A stretch of DNA of 64,000 nt from Herpetosiphon llansteffanensis. GTDB lineage: Bacteria > Chloroflexota > Chloroflexia > Chloroflexales > Herpetosiphonaceae. The notes under the pieces are model-generated. The model saw only the letters and a list, made by a program, of their open reading frames with translations. It searched no databases and was not told the DNA's origin. The DNA is taken from NCBI RefSeq assembly GCF_003205875.1, contig NZ_PUBZ01000103.1, forward strand, positions 124,001 through 188,000, written 5' to 3'. Positions within the stretch are counted from its first letter, which is position 1, and each line of letters opens with the position of its first letter. Shown in pieces: positions 17,743-27,283 of this stretch. The position numbers and the translations under genes are program-made.

Positions 17743-17979
17743 ATGACTGATAATGAACCAGGGTTTTTCGAAAATTTGGTTGATAAAGCCAAGGATGTTG
17801 CCGAGTCGGTTGGTGAATTTTTAGGCGATGCCGCTGAAAAAGCTGGCGACCTTGCAGAACAAGCAGCAGAAAAAATTAGCGATGCTGCTGAAGTCGTTGG
17901 CGATAAAGCTAGCGATGTTTATGAAGCCGCCAAAGATAAATTGGGTATCGACGGCGACGAAGCTCCTCCAGCTGCCTAA
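17743..17979 (+). CDS. Small acidic helical protein, LEA/YtxH-like
   Basis: 78 residues. ATG 17743 has GGAGG 8 nt upstream. After a short acidic start (TDNEPGFFENL) the protein is one long amphipathic, Ala/Asp/Lys/Glu-rich helix with ~11-residue periodicity (KAKDVAESVGE, AAEKAGDLAEQ, AAEKISDAAEV), ending in PPAA. This pattern is typical of LEA-like or YtxH/CsbD-like stress proteins that coat membranes or proteins on drying. No catalytic residues, no Cys. It has its own promoter, leader palindrome and terminator, suggesting regulated high expression. Confidence 0.75.
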   Translation: MTDNEPGFFENLVDKAKDVAESVGEFLGDAAEKAGDLAEQAAEKISDAAEVVGDKASDVYEAAKDKLGIDGDEAPPAA

Positions 17980-17994
17980 GTTGCACTAAACCAC

Positions 17995-18040
17995 AAAAAA
18001 ACCACCCTCAGCATGGTTAAGTGCTGGGGGTGGTTTTTTT
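17995..18040. terminator. Bidirectional terminator
   Basis: AACCACCCTCAGCA and TGCTGGGGGTGGTT pair with one G-T pair around an 8-nt loop, with A-run before and T-run after. It serves the small acidic protein gene and perhaps cysK from the other side. Confidence 0.85.
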
Positions 18041-18138
18041 ATGGGGATTGGTTCTTGGTCGTTGGGGATCGGGATATGCAACATAGCTTATGCTTAGATT
18101 CCGACCCCCAACAACCGATCCCCGAACCCTATCTTTAG

Positions 18139-19068
18139 CTACTCAGCATCAAACAATGGCGTGCTGAGGTAGCGTTCGCCGTTGCTTGGCACAATAAAGA
18201 CAATCGTTTTGCCAGCATTTTCTGGGCGAGCAGCTACTTGCAAGGCAGCCCAAGCGGCAGCCCCAGAGCTAATGCCCACCATCAAACCTTCTTCATGAGC
18301 CAATTTGCGCGCCCATTCAAAAGCGTGTTCATTGGTTACCTGAATAACTTCATCGATCAAGCTGGTATCAAGCACATCGGGAATAAAGCCAGCACCAATG
18401 CCTTGGATTTTATGCGGCCCCATTTTGCCACCAGAAAGCACTGGCGAGGCAGTTGGTTCAACCGCAATGGCCTTAAAGTTTGGATTGCGCGCTTTGAGCA
18501 CCGAAGCAACCCCGGTGAGTGTGCCGCCAGTGCCAACGCCTGAAACTAAAATATCAACCGCGCCATCAGTATCATTCCAAATTTCTTCGGCGGTTGTGCG
18601 TTGGTGCACTGCTGGATTAGCCTTATTTTTGAATTGTTGCGGAATAAAGCTGCCAAGTCGTTCGGCAGCCAATTCTTCAGCCTTGCGAATCGCACCAGGC
18701 ATACCTTCTGGCCCAGGAGTCAGCACTAATTCAGCGCCAAAGCCCTTGAGCAATTTGCGCCGCTCCAAGCTCATTGTTTCTGGCATAACCAGCACAATCC
18801 GATAGCCTTTGGCGGCGGCCACGAAGGCCAAGCCAATGCCAGTATTGCCACTGGTTGGCTCGATAATCGTGGTTTCGGTTGGATTGATCAGACCTTCGGC
18901 CTCCGCTGCCTCGATCATCGCCAAGCCAATGCGATCTTTGACGCTGCTCGCTGGGTTGAAAAACTCAAGCTTCGCTAATACCGTCGCCCCCGTGGTATTA
19001 ACTTTGCCCAAGCGCACCAGCGGCGTGTTGCCGACAAGTTGGGTAATGTTTTCGTAAATCCGCGCCAT
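18139..19068 (-). CDS. cysK: Cysteine synthase A (O-acetylserine sulfhydrylase)
   Basis: 309 residues, standard length. The chosen ATG ([16 protein letters not shown]) has AGGA 8 nt upstream. The PLP-binding Lys is Lys44 in [17 protein letters not shown] binds the substrate carboxylate and GVGTGGT the PLP phosphate. The enzyme makes L-cysteine from O-acetylserine and sulfide. It is monocistronic with a clear promoter and a small palindrome downstream of the start site that may be an operator. Confidence 0.96.
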   Translation of the reverse strand: MARIYENITQLVGNTPLVRLGKVNTTGATVLAKLEFFNPASSVKDRIGLAMIEAAEAEGLINPTETTIIEPTSGNTGIGLAFVAAAKGYRIVLVMPETMSLERRKLLKGFGAELVLTPGPEGMPGAIRKAEELAAERLGSFIPQQFKNKANPAVHQRTTAEEIWNDTDGAVDILVSGVGTGGTLTGVASVLKARNPNFKAIAVEPTASPVLSGGKMGPHKIQGIGAGFIPDVLDTSLIDEVIQVTNEHAFEWARKLAHEEGLMVGISSGAAAWAALQVAARPENAGKTIVFIVPSNGERYLSTPLFDAE

Positions 19069-19084
19069 CGTTTGGGTCCTTTTG

Positions 19085-19097
19085 TTAACTAAGTTAA
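19085..19097. promoter_or_regulatory. Possible operator in the cysK leader
   Basis: TTAACTAAGTTAA, a 6-1-6 perfect inverted repeat between the cysK promoter and its SD. A bound protein would block transcription; the regulator is unknown. Confidence 0.45.
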
Positions 19098-19115
19098 ACG
19101 ACAAACCTAACAATA

Positions 19116-19143
19116 ATAGTAGCATAGCTTAGGGTACTGTCAA
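19116..19143 (-). promoter_or_regulatory. cysK promoter
   Basis: Minus strand TTGACA (19138-19143), 16-nt spacer, TACTAT (19116-19121). Confidence 0.7.
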
Positions 19144-19265
19144 TATTTAATCTTTATTTAATTGAGTTTTGGATTATTGCTCTCCGTTTGCAGTTTTTTG
19201 ATGGCTTGACATCTCCGGCGCAATCTACTACTGTCAGCAGCAACCATCCTGAGAGAGGCTGATTC

Positions 19266-20345
19266 ATGAAACGCACCAGAGCTCCTAGTCGCAAAGCCCG
19301 TTGGAAACGCTTGGTCGCTGCCTCGTTGCGCGACGGCTGGATTGTGTTTCGCGATTCGTGGGTGTGGTTGGGCTTGTGGCTCTTGCTCTGGCTGGGCTTT
19401 ACCATGGCAATTTGGGCTGGCACGCGCCCAGTGCTGGCGTTTCACGAAGCACTGTATCAAGCATTTAGCCAAATGACCCTCAATCCTGTGCCCTTGCCCG
19501 AGCCATGGTGGTTGCAGCTCTTGTTTTATCTTGCGCCAGCCTTGAATATTATTTTGCTAGCACGCGGCGCGCTCAACATGGGCATTTTGCTGTTCGATAA
19601 ACGCAATCGACGGGAGGCATGGCAAATGGCGTTAGCATCAACCTATCGTGATCATATTATTGTGTGTGGTTTGGGCAAGATTGGCTATCGGGTTGTTGGT
19701 CAATTACTGGCCAGCGGCTGCGATATTGTGGTGATCGATGCCCATAGCGATGGGCCGTTTCATGAATTGGTGATGGGCCAGCATGTGCCAGTGATTATTG
19801 GCGATGCTCGTCAGCCAGAGCTTTTGCAGCAAGCGGGTCTGCATCACGCCACCTCGCTCACCGTCGTAACTGGCGACGATTTGACCAACCTTGATATTGC
19901 GCTGACCGCTCGCGAACAACACCCCGATATTCATATTGTGATGCGGGTGTTCAACGATTCGTTGGCGGGCAAACTTAGCTCGGCGTTTAACATTCAGACC
20001 GCATTTAGCACCTCGGCCTTGGCAGCACCAACCTTGGCAGCAGCAGCCTTGGGCCGTGGCATTACCAACGCCTTATATGTTGCAGGCAAATTGCTTTCGA
20101 CGGTGGAAATTATCGTCGAACGTGACGGCATTTTTGATGGCCGCTTGATTCAGACGGTCGAAAATCAACACGATATTTCGGTGCTCTATCGACGTGGGCG
20201 TAATGGCGAGGATTTACGCCCACGTGGCGATGAACGCTTGACCAGCGGCGATCAACTGGTGATTATCGGGCCGCTGACAGCAATTAATCATATTCAAGCA
20301 CTGAACAAACCAAATGCAGCGCCGCACTCACCCTACCGGCTTTAG
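19266..20345 (+). CDS. Two-helix membrane protein with RCK (TrkA-N/TrkA-C) domains
   Basis: 359 residues. A basic N-terminus, one membrane helix (WVWLGLWLLLWLGFTMAIW), a pore-loop-like stretch, a second helix (LFYLAPALNIILLARG), then a Rossmann RCK domain (IIVCGLGKIGYRVVGQLL, NAD-type glycine motif) and a TrkA-C domain at the end. The layout matches RCK-gated potassium channels, but the TVGYG filter is absent; the stretch between the helices reads SQMTLNPVPLPEP. It may conduct another ion or act as a sensor. The 3' end overlaps the convergent lipoprotein gene by 3 nt. Confidence 0.8.
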   Translation: MKRTRAPSRKARWKRLVAASLRDGWIVFRDSWVWLGLWLLLWLGFTMAIWAGTRPVLAFHEALYQAFSQMTLNPVPLPEPWWLQLLFYLAPALNIILLARGALNMGILLFDKRNRREAWQMALASTYRDHIIVCGLGKIGYRVVGQLLASGCDIVVIDAHSDGPFHELVMGQHVPVIIGDARQPELLQQAGLHHATSLTVVTGDDLTNLDIALTAREQHPDIHIVMRVFNDSLAGKLSSAFNIQTAFSTSALAAPTLAAAALGRGITNALYVAGKLLSTVEIIVERDGIFDGRLIQTVENQHDISVLYRRGRNGEDLRPRGDERLTSGDQLVIIGPLTAINHIQALNKPNAAPHSPYRL

Positions 20346-21424
20346 GCTTGATCGTTGGGATCTTGCCACATGCCCAACGAACGGGTTGGCGTGCGCCCGC
20401 CATACTCGGCAGGAGTGGAGCCAAAACTCGTTGGTTGTTCATAGCTATCGCTTGGTTGATAACTGGCAGGCTTGGGCGTATATGGCACAACGCTATCGCT
20501 TGGTTGATACTCAGTAGGCTTGGGCATATATGGCGCAACGCTATCACTTGGTTGATATTCATCTGGCTTGGGCGCATAGCTTAGCGGCGCGAGCGGTGTG
20601 GTTTGGCTGGCTGCTGGATAGGCTGTGCGCGGGCCAGCAGTTGCTGGATCATAGGACTGATAGGTAGATGTTGGTTTGCGGCGGCTCAACACGAAGCCAA
20701 CCCCAACCAAGATCAAACCAACCCCAACCAAACCGCCAACAACCCAAAGCGCCCATTGTGGCACAGTCGGGCTGAGTACCCCAACGATCTCAAGCTGATA
20801 ATCACGGGTAAGCGGATAAGGAAAATCATAGGTCAAGGTCTTTTTATCTTCGCTGACTGAGGCAATTTCGCGTTCGCTCCACGAATCGATGCGTTCAGGA
20901 AAGCGAATTGTCCAGCTGGTAGTTGGGCTGGCCATCAAACCAGAGCCCAACAAATCACTGCTTTCTTGGCTATCGAACATGCTGTTTTCGCCATTTTTGA
21001 CCGTCGCACGCAGGCGGACTTGACGGCCATCTTGGATAACTTCAACATCTTCAAAGCGTATCAAACTATACAATTCGTTCAAGTCACTATTGGTCAATTG
21101 ATCGCGCAGCATCGCCGCATCGCGAAATTGCATGCGAATTAATGTACCGCGATATTTGCCATCATCACTTTTCCAATTTTCGCTGCTTGCTTGCCATTCA
21201 GTGGGCAAGCCATTGGCAATTGAGCCTAACTCAAGTAGCGCATCATCAAGCGCATCATCACTTACCCCAGAACTGCCCATCGTGGCAAAATCGAGCATTT
21301 GCTGCGAAAAGCCAATTCGAATTTCATACGTACCACTGCCATCGGGATTAAATTCAGTTTGTTGTTGCTGACTCACACACCCGCTCAACAACATCAGACC
21401 GAGAAGCAACAACCAAGCGCGCAT
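20342..21424 (-). CDS. LppM-like membrane-anchored lipoprotein with C-terminal repeats
   Basis: 360 residues; ATG with GGAGG 7 nt upstream. Signal peptide with lipobox LLSGC, then an extracytoplasmic LppM/DUF3153-like domain (TEFNPDGSGTYEIRIGFS), a transmembrane helix (~residues 225-250), a basic stop-transfer RRK, and a cytoplasmic tail with three ~14-residue repeats of the PKPTEYQPSDSV type. It is a paralogue of the next gene upstream. LppM proteins act at the cell envelope in actinobacteria; the role here is unknown. The tail may bind a cytoplasmic partner. Confidence 0.75.
   Translation of the reverse strand: MRAWLLLLGLMLLSGCVSQQQQTEFNPDGSGTYEIRIGFSQQMLDFATMGSSGVSDDALDDALLELGSIANGLPTEWQASSENWKSDDGKYRGTLIRMQFRDAAMLRDQLTNSDLNELYSLIRFEDVEVIQDGRQVRLRATVKNGENSMFDSQESSDLLGSGLMASPTTSWTIRFPERIDSWSEREIASVSEDKKTLTYDFPYPLTRDYQLEIVGVLSPTVPQWALWVVGGLVGVGLILVGVGFVLSRRKPTSTYQSYDPATAGPRTAYPAASQTTPLAPLSYAPKPDEYQPSDSVAPYMPKPTEYQPSDSVVPYTPKPASYQPSDSYEQPTSFGSTPAEYGGRTPTRSLGMWQDPNDQA
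20437..20580 (-). repeat. Three 42-nt tandem repeats in the lipoprotein gene
   Basis: In-frame repeats coding for TEYQPSDSVxPYxPKP-like units. A multiple-of-3 length allows copy number to change without a frameshift. Confidence 0.75.
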
Positions 21425-21490
21425 ACACAAGCCTCCATTAATCAAAAATCGCTCACTCTAATCGTACCGCAATTTTGCCAGCTAAAACGC

Positions 21491-21519
21491 CAACACTCCG
21501 CCATAAAGACGGAGTGTTG
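21491..21519 (-). terminator. Hairpin between the two LppM-like genes
   Basis: Perfect 10-bp arms CAACACTCCG (21491-21500) and CGGAGTGTTG (21510-21519). Read leftwards it is followed by GCGTTTT. It probably ends or attenuates the upstream lipoprotein transcript. Confidence 0.55.
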
Positions 21520-21540
21520 AGCAAAATGTTTCACGCTAGA

Positions 21541-22413
21541 TTATGGTTTGCGGTTAGGGTCATTGGGATCTGAATAGTTTTGTTGGGCGTTAGGGTCGTA
21601 GGTTTGGCCACCATATTGTTGATAGCCAGCAGCCACAGGAGCTGCTTTGCGGCGGCTCATCACGAAGAAGGCCACGCCAGCCAAAACTACCAACAAGCCA
21701 ATCCCACCGAGAATCAACGGCAAACTGCTGCTACCTTTTTCGGCAACAGCTTTCAAGCTGTAGGTTGCCGTTTTATCAACGGGAATCGTCCACGTGACGG
21801 TATCGCCATTGACCTTGGTAATTTCAGCTGGACTGGATTCGGTAATATCACCAGGTAAAGTTACTTGCCATACAATCACAGCTGTTTTTGGGTCTTCAAC
21901 TTGACCAGCAAGTGATTCCATTTCAGCGCCACCTTGGTCTTTAAGGGTAGCAGCCAAATCGGTAGCAGTAGCATTACCAGTAACAGTGAAGGTATCACCA
22001 TCATTCGTAACTTGCATGTTCGACAATGCTTGGCCAGTAGGGCTATCATCACCACCTGAATCGGTCATAAATTTACCAAGTTGCTCATTTAACATGGCAA
22101 GATTAGCAAATTTCATATCAACTTTAACGCCTTTGTATACCGTACCGTTAATCGTTTCTTGCCAATCAGTTGAGGTTGCACCCCATTCGGCAGGATAGGC
22201 AGCAATGTCTTCTTTTACATTAGCAAAGGGTTCTTCAGCTTCACTACCACCAAGACTTGTAAACATACCCAAAGCTTTTTCGCCCAAGCCAACTTTAAAT
22301 GTGTTCGTGCCACTGCCATCGCTGGTAATCTTAGTTTCGGTTTGCGAGGCGATACAACCACTTAAGGAAATAGCTAAAACGCCTAGTAAAATACGGCTCA
22401 TCCATTGTTTCAT
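21541..22413 (-). CDS. LppM-like membrane-anchored lipoprotein
   Basis: 290 residues; ATG with GAAGGAG upstream. Lipobox SLSGC, extracytoplasmic domain starting TKITSDGSGTNTFKVGLG, a transmembrane helix (LPLILGGIGLLVVLAGVAFFVMSRRK) and a short Gln/Asn/Pro-rich tail (QYGGQTYDPNAQQNYSDP). It shares this layout with the gene downstream, so the pair arose by tandem duplication, but the tails differ. Function unknown; probably envelope-associated. Confidence 0.75.
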   Translation of the reverse strand: MKQWMSRILLGVLAISLSGCIASQTETKITSDGSGTNTFKVGLGEKALGMFTSLGGSEAEEPFANVKEDIAAYPAEWGATSTDWQETINGTVYKGVKVDMKFANLAMLNEQLGKFMTDSGGDDSPTGQALSNMQVTNDGDTFTVTGNATATDLAATLKDQGGAEMESLAGQVEDPKTAVIVWQVTLPGDITESSPAEITKVNGDTVTWTIPVDKTATYSLKAVAEKGSSSLPLILGGIGLLVVLAGVAFFVMSRRKAAPVAAGYQQYGGQTYDPNAQQNYSDPNDPNRKP

Positions 22414-22534
22414 GGGTTTCGCTCCTTCAATAACTATTCTACCGGAGGATACTGCGATTATAGATGGCAAACCATGCCATGTCTACCAACGTTCTGTGCT
22501 ATCCTGATAGCAAAATTGCGATAAGGATAATGGT

Positions 22535-24394
22535 ATGCGTTGCTGGCGAATCTGCCTTTTGCTTTTGATGTTGGCCGGTTGTAGCCCAACCACAGTTGCA
22601 AAGCCCACCGAACCACCAACTACAAGCTCATTAACTCCAACTCAGTCACTCAATACGACGCAAGTTGTCGCCACAACACTTCCCATAATTGCTGATGAAG
22701 CAGCCGTGGAACAAGCCAACCAACAGGGGCTTGAGCGCGATTTAGCTCAATTGGCGGTTGATTGGCGCTTGATTGCGGCCAAACCGCCAGCCTTAATTCC
22801 CAAAATGCCACCCCCATACGAGCAGCGCAGCTTTTGGGTTACCGATTTAACAAGTAATCAACAGCGCAATATCAGTGCCACCCTTCAAGTCAGCACAACC
22901 CACTTGTTAATCTATGTGGCCGATAATCTCCCAGTTGACCAACGAGCGCTGAGCAATGCTGCCAAGCAATTTGAGCAAGTTGGCTGGCCATTACTCGCCA
23001 AATGGTATCCGCAAGCTGCTTGGCCCAAAGTGCCCGTAACTGTGTTGAATACGAATATCAGCGGCGCTGGCGGCTATTATGCGAGCGATAATGAATTGCC
23101 CCAAGCGATCAATCCCTTTTCTAATGAACGCGAGATGGTGGTGATTAACGCTGCGGCCACGCCACCAAACGATCCGAGCTATGTTGCCACTGTAATTCAC
23201 GAGATGCAGCATTTATTGCAGCGCAATGTGCTGAGCCACCCAGCAACATGGATCAACGAAGGCGCTTCGATGCTCAGCGAACAGCGCTCGGGCTATGGCA
23301 ACGATAGCTTGGCGCTCGATTTTCTGGCCTCGCCCGATACCCAACTGAATGCATGGGCCAGCAGCCCGGGCATTGCGCTCAAGCACTACGGTGCGGCCCA
23401 GCTTTTCCTGAGCTACCTTGATCAGCAGCTTGCTGGTTTGCCAATGGGAACCTTGGCCGCTGCCGATGCTGGCGATAATCTGACCAGCATTACCAGCCTG
23501 ATGGCCACGCGCTACCCCGATTTGAGTAGCTTTGACCAAGTGTTTGCAGCGTGGTCGGTGGCCAATTTGGTTAATGATCAGGGCTTGGCTGATGGCCGTT
23601 ATGGCTACGATCTGCCGCGTGCTGTGTTGCCAGAAACAGCCCAAAGTAGCGAACAAAACCTTAGCATTCAGCAATTTGGCAGCGATTATTTGGCCTTTGA
23701 GCCAGCAGCCTTCGAACGAACAGTTGAGTGGCAGGGCAACAACACTGTACCTATTTTCGCCGCCGCTGTGACAAATAGCGCCACATGGTGGAGTGGCCGT
23801 GGCGATGCCCGCGTCAGCACATTAACCACGGCAATTCAGGTGCCAAGCACTGGCAGTCGATTAAGCTATCAACGCTGGTTTGATTTAGAGCAAGATTACG
23901 ATTATGCCTATCTCAGCGTCTCGCTTGACCAAGGCCAAACCTGGCAGGCCATCGCAACCCCAGCCAGCACTGGCGCTAATCCGGTTGGCTTAAATATTGG
24001 CGCTGGCTGGACTGGCCAACAAACCACTTGGCAAGCAGAAAGCATTGATCTCACGCCGTGGGCAGGCCAAAATATTCAATTGCGCTTTTGGGTGATCAAC
24101 GATGAAGCCTATAACGCCTCAGGCTTGGCCTTGAGCGATCTCACAATCGCTGGCCTAACGCCGCAATGGCAGGGGGCTGGCTTTGTGCCAGTGCGCAATC
24201 AACTAGCCCAGCGCTGGATGCTCACGGCGGTGCTCTATGATCAAACTGGGGCAGTCAAAATTATGTCAATTCCAACTGATAATGGCAAGGCCCGTTGGGT
24301 GATTCCGGCCAATCAGCGAGCAGTTTTAGTGGTCAATGCAACCACCCAAGGCACGACCGAAGCAGCCGATTACAGCTATAACGTCACACCGTAG
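22535..24394 (+). CDS. Lipoprotein zinc metalloprotease
   Basis: 619 residues; ATG with AAGG upstream. Signal peptide with lipobox MLAGC, a Thr/Pro-rich spacer, then a peptidase domain with HEMQH (residues 222-226, HExxH zincin motif) and WINEGASMLSEQ about 20 residues later, which may give the third zinc ligand (Glu). The C-terminal half has a beta-rich segment (YQRWFDLEQDYDYAYLSVS ... WQAESIDLTPWAGQNIQLRFW) similar to the accessory domains of immune-inhibitor-A type proteases. Likely a surface-anchored protease for feeding on other cells or debris; substrate unknown. Confidence 0.8.
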   Translation: MRCWRICLLLLMLAGCSPTTVAKPTEPPTTSSLTPTQSLNTTQVVATTLPIIADEAAVEQANQQGLERDLAQLAVDWRLIAAKPPALIPKMPPPYEQRSFWVTDLTSNQQRNISATLQVSTTHLLIYVADNLPVDQRALSNAAKQFEQVGWPLLAKWYPQAAWPKVPVTVLNTNISGAGGYYASDNELPQAINPFSNEREMVVINAAATPPNDPSYVATVIHEMQHLLQRNVLSHPATWINEGASMLSEQRSGYGNDSLALDFLASPDTQLNAWASSPGIALKHYGAAQLFLSYLDQQLAGLPMGTLAAADAGDNLTSITSLMATRYPDLSSFDQVFAAWSVANLVNDQGLADGRYGYDLPRAVLPETAQSSEQNLSIQQFGSDYLAFEPAAFERTVEWQGNNTVPIFAAAVTNSATWWSGRGDARVSTLTTAIQVPSTGSRLSYQRWFDLEQDYDYAYLSVSLDQGQTWQAIATPASTGANPVGLNIGAGWTGQQTTWQAESIDLTPWAGQNIQLRFWVINDEAYNASGLALSDLTIAGLTPQWQGAGFVPVRNQLAQRWMLTAVLYDQTGAVKIMSIPTDNGKARWVIPANQRAVLVVNATTQGTTEAADYSYNVTP

Positions 24395-24437
24395 TATAAT
24401 TGGGCAGCCCTAGCTTAGATGGATTGAGGATTGGCTC

Positions 24438-26111
24438 ATGACTGAAAGCGTCGCAATTGCCGAGCAGCCTAGCCAAACGGCTGCCATAACCATCCCTCGT
24501 TCGCCCTTAAGTCGGTTGTTATTGCCAATTGCCTTGGTTGTATTGGCGCTTGGTGCAGGGCTAGCAGCGTGGAGTGGGCTTAATTTTGGTTCGCAACCCA
24601 TGCTGATTGGCGCAATTGCTGGTGGGGTTGGCGCGCTCGCCGCCTTGGTTGGCTTAATTGCTGGTTTGCGCCGTCGCCTGCCCTTGAGCGGTTGGGCCTT
24701 GGTCGTTGGCACCCTGAGCATTGCCCTAGGCGCGACGATGGTTTTCCCCGACCAGCGCGAATTGGCAATTATCAGCGCGGCCCTGCCAGTGTTGTGTGCC
24801 GCTCTGACCTTGCGTCCCTTGCACACTGCTATTGTTACGGTTGTTAGTTTAGCTAGTTTGTGGGCAGCAGCCTATTTTGCCGCTGCCGAGCCAAGCACCA
24901 ACCAATTAATTCAATGGGGCGTTCTGAGCGCCTTTGTGCTGGTGATTAGCATTTTTGGCTTGGTATGTAGCGCAGCCTTACGCGCCTTTGATCGCCAGCA
25001 AACCGTTGGCCACGAATCAACGACTCAACTCAACAAGCAGCTTGGCGAAGAACAAGAGCGGGTCGAACGCGCCGCCCAAATGTTGGTGCAAGAGCGCGAT
25101 CGCCTTGCGGCGGTGCTTGGCGCAGCCAGCGATGGCGTGGTTTTGGCTGATAGCAATGGCGTAATCGTCCAGGCCAATGCTGCTGCTCGCCAATTGTTGA
25201 ATGAAACCTTTGGCGGCACGCTTGAAGGCCAAGCGCTCAACCAATGGAGCCAAGAAAACACAGGCCGTCTGCGCGTCATCAGCAACGAGCGCGAAGGCGA
25301 ACGCCAACGAGTGGTTTTTGAGCAACAACAAGGCACGCGCAAACCAGTCATTGGTCTCAATCAAGTGCCAATTCGCAGTAGCGCTGGCAGCGTTTTGGGC
25401 TATGTTGGGGTCTTTCACGATAAAACCACCGAATTGGAAGTTGAGGAAATGCGCTCGCAATTGCTCGATTTCTTGGTGCAAGATATGCATGATCCGCTCA
25501 ATTCGGTGTTGGCAGCCCAAGATACCTTGTTGGCTGGCGATTTGGGCGATGGCAATGAGCGGGTTTTATCGACCGCGCGCCGTACGACCTCGCGCTTGGT
25601 TGAATTGACCAATACCTTGATGGAAATGAGCCGTTTGCATGGCGATGCCAACAGCTTGCACCGTTTGGCCAACCCATTGCGGCCATTGATCGAAGGCAGC
25701 ATTGCCCAAGCCACGCCCCAAGCCCAACAACGCGCAATCAACCTTGTGTTGGAATATGGCGCTGATAGCGGTGGGCTGGCCTTTGATGCAGATAAGATGC
25801 GCCGCGTGATGAGCCATTTGCTGGATAATGCCTTGCGCCGTAGCCCAGCCTATAGCACGGTGCGGGTGCAAGTCAGCAATACTGGCGGCAATGCCCAAGT
25901 GCGGATCGCCGACCAAGGCCCAAGTATTCCGGTGGAGCTGGCTGGCCGCATTTTCGACCGCTTCAGCAAACAGGTTGGCGAGCAACGCATCGGCGGGGTT
26001 GGCTTAGCCTATTGCAAACAGGTCATCGAGGCCCACGGTGGCCGAATTTGGGTCGATAGCACGCCTGGCAAAGGCAGTACCTTTATCTTTAGCATGCCCT
26101 CAGCAGCATAA
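24438..26111 (+). CDS. Membrane sensor histidine kinase with PAS domain
   Basis: 557 residues. About six transmembrane helices fill residues ~25-190, followed by a coiled-coil stretch (TTQLNKQLGEEQERVERAAQ), a PAS domain (~215-335), a HisKA domain with phospho-acceptor His351 in VQDMHDPLNSV, and an HATPase domain with GGVGLAYCKQVIEAHGG. The acceptor motif reads HDPL where most kinases have HE(L)xxPL. No response regulator is adjacent; the 15-nt gap to the SEC-C gene suggests co-transcription. Confidence 0.88.
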   Translation: MTESVAIAEQPSQTAAITIPRSPLSRLLLPIALVVLALGAGLAAWSGLNFGSQPMLIGAIAGGVGALAALVGLIAGLRRRLPLSGWALVVGTLSIALGATMVFPDQRELAIISAALPVLCAALTLRPLHTAIVTVVSLASLWAAAYFAAAEPSTNQLIQWGVLSAFVLVISIFGLVCSAALRAFDRQQTVGHESTTQLNKQLGEEQERVERAAQMLVQERDRLAAVLGAASDGVVLADSNGVIVQANAAARQLLNETFGGTLEGQALNQWSQENTGRLRVISNEREGERQRVVFEQQQGTRKPVIGLNQVPIRSSAGSVLGYVGVFHDKTTELEVEEMRSQLLDFLVQDMHDPLNSVLAAQDTLLAGDLGDGNERVLSTARRTTSRLVELTNTLMEMSRLHGDANSLHRLANPLRPLIEGSIAQATPQAQQRAINLVLEYGADSGGLAFDADKMRRVMSHLLDNALRRSPAYSTVRVQVSNTGGNAQVRIADQGPSIPVELAGRIFDRFSKQVGEQRIGGVGLAYCKQVIEAHGGRIWVDSTPGKGSTFIFSMPSAA

Positions 26112-26126
26112 TCGAGGAGTAGTTCC

Positions 26127-27149
26127 ATGGCAAAAGTAGGCCGCAATGATCCATGCCCATGTGGCAGTGGCAAAAAATATAAACAATGTCATGAAGCAGC
26201 TGATCGAGCGCAAGAAGACCAGTTGCGCTTATTGCGTCGCGCACAAGATCGCTTGTTTCCCAAATTGATCGATGCCAGCCAAAACGACGAGTTAGCCCCC
26301 AAAACCCCAGCCTTGTTTGAGCAATATTGGGGTGGGCGCTACACTGCCGCCGATATGATCGACCTCGACGAGAAGGAAGATCGTGGCTCAGAGCGCTTTT
26401 TGACTTGGCTCGCCTTTGATGCGCAAAGTGGCGACGACGGCTCAACCTTGGTCGAACGGATTGCCGCCAATCCGCCAGCTGAGCTTGAGCTTGATGAGCA
26501 TGAACTTAATCTGCTGCCAACATGGTCGGGCATTCGCTTGCGACCATACCTGATTGTGGAAATTATCAAGGGCAAAGGCGCGTTGATTGAAGAGGTTTTG
26601 ACCAAAGAAACCTTTACCCTGCGTGATCATGCCGCCGCCAAACGCTTAGAAGAAAACGAGTTGATTTTTGCGCACCTCGTGCCAGTTGGCGATGAATACT
26701 ACATTGCTGGCGCTGCGGCGCAAACCACCCCCGATACGGTGGAGAAACTACACGAGTTCTTGGCCGTTAGCTTGGAAGATTGGCAATTGCGCAATCCTGA
26801 TGCCGATTTGAACCAGTTTGTGCGCGAAAACAGCCACTTGTTCAATCACTTTATCTCGGTATTACCACGCGAAGAAAAAGAGCCATCGAAATTTGACGAT
26901 TTGATGTTGCGTGGCCGTGCAGCCTTGTTGATGACCAAACAAACGTTGGGCTTGGGCAAGGATGACGACGACGACAACGACGATGACGATGACGATTTTG
27001 ACGATGATGAGCGCGAATTCGACGACGCTGCTGCAGATGACGACGACGTTGAAGCCACTGAGACTGACAACGCCCCAGCAGCAAGCGACGCTGCTGACGA
27101 CGATCAGCCTGAAGCAGTAGTCGATTCGAGCGAACAGCCAGCCAAATAA
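26127..27149 (+). CDS. SEC-C motif protein with poly-Asp C-terminal tail
   Basis: 340 residues; GAGGAG before the ATG. The N-terminus is a SEC-C zinc motif ([16 protein letters not shown], CxCx8CH) as at the C-terminus of SecA. The middle (~residues 60-270) is an all-helical/acidic domain I do not recognise. The last ~70 residues are extremely acidic (D-rich runs around 280-300). SEC-C modules bind zinc and contact SecB or ribosomes. It may act in protein quality control; co-transcription with the kinase upstream is likely. Confidence 0.7.
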   Translation: MAKVGRNDPCPCGSGKKYKQCHEAADRAQEDQLRLLRRAQDRLFPKLIDASQNDELAPKTPALFEQYWGGRYTAADMIDLDEKEDRGSERFLTWLAFDAQSGDDGSTLVERIAANPPAELELDEHELNLLPTWSGIRLRPYLIVEIIKGKGALIEEVLTKETFTLRDHAAAKRLEENELIFAHLVPVGDEYYIAGAAAQTTPDTVEKLHEFLAVSLEDWQLRNPDADLNQFVRENSHLFNHFISVLPREEKEPSKFDDLMLRGRAALLMTKQTLGLGKDDDDDNDDDDDDFDDDEREFDDAAADDDDVEATETDNAPAASDAADDDQPEAVVDSSEQPAK

Positions 27150-27166
27150 ACAGCGCAAACAGATCG

Positions 27167-27204
27167 ATCAGGGGTGGGAATCAGCATTCGATTCCACCCC
27201 TGAT
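27167..27204 (+). terminator. Hairpin after the SEC-C gene
   Basis: ATCAGGGGTGGGAATC (27167-27182) pairs with GATTCCACCCCTGAT (27190-27204) with one bulged base. The T-run is weak. Confidence 0.65.
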
Positions 27205-27283
27205 TGTTGATTAACCCTTTGACTTTGCTCCTGCGTTCAGCTACCATGCAATAGATCGAGAATTGGCTCAGGAATTGAGGAAT

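Noticed and set aside
26846-27158. Long minus-strand ORFs rich in Ser, Arg or Val
   Set aside because: They are antisense to the poly-Asp codons of the SEC-C gene.
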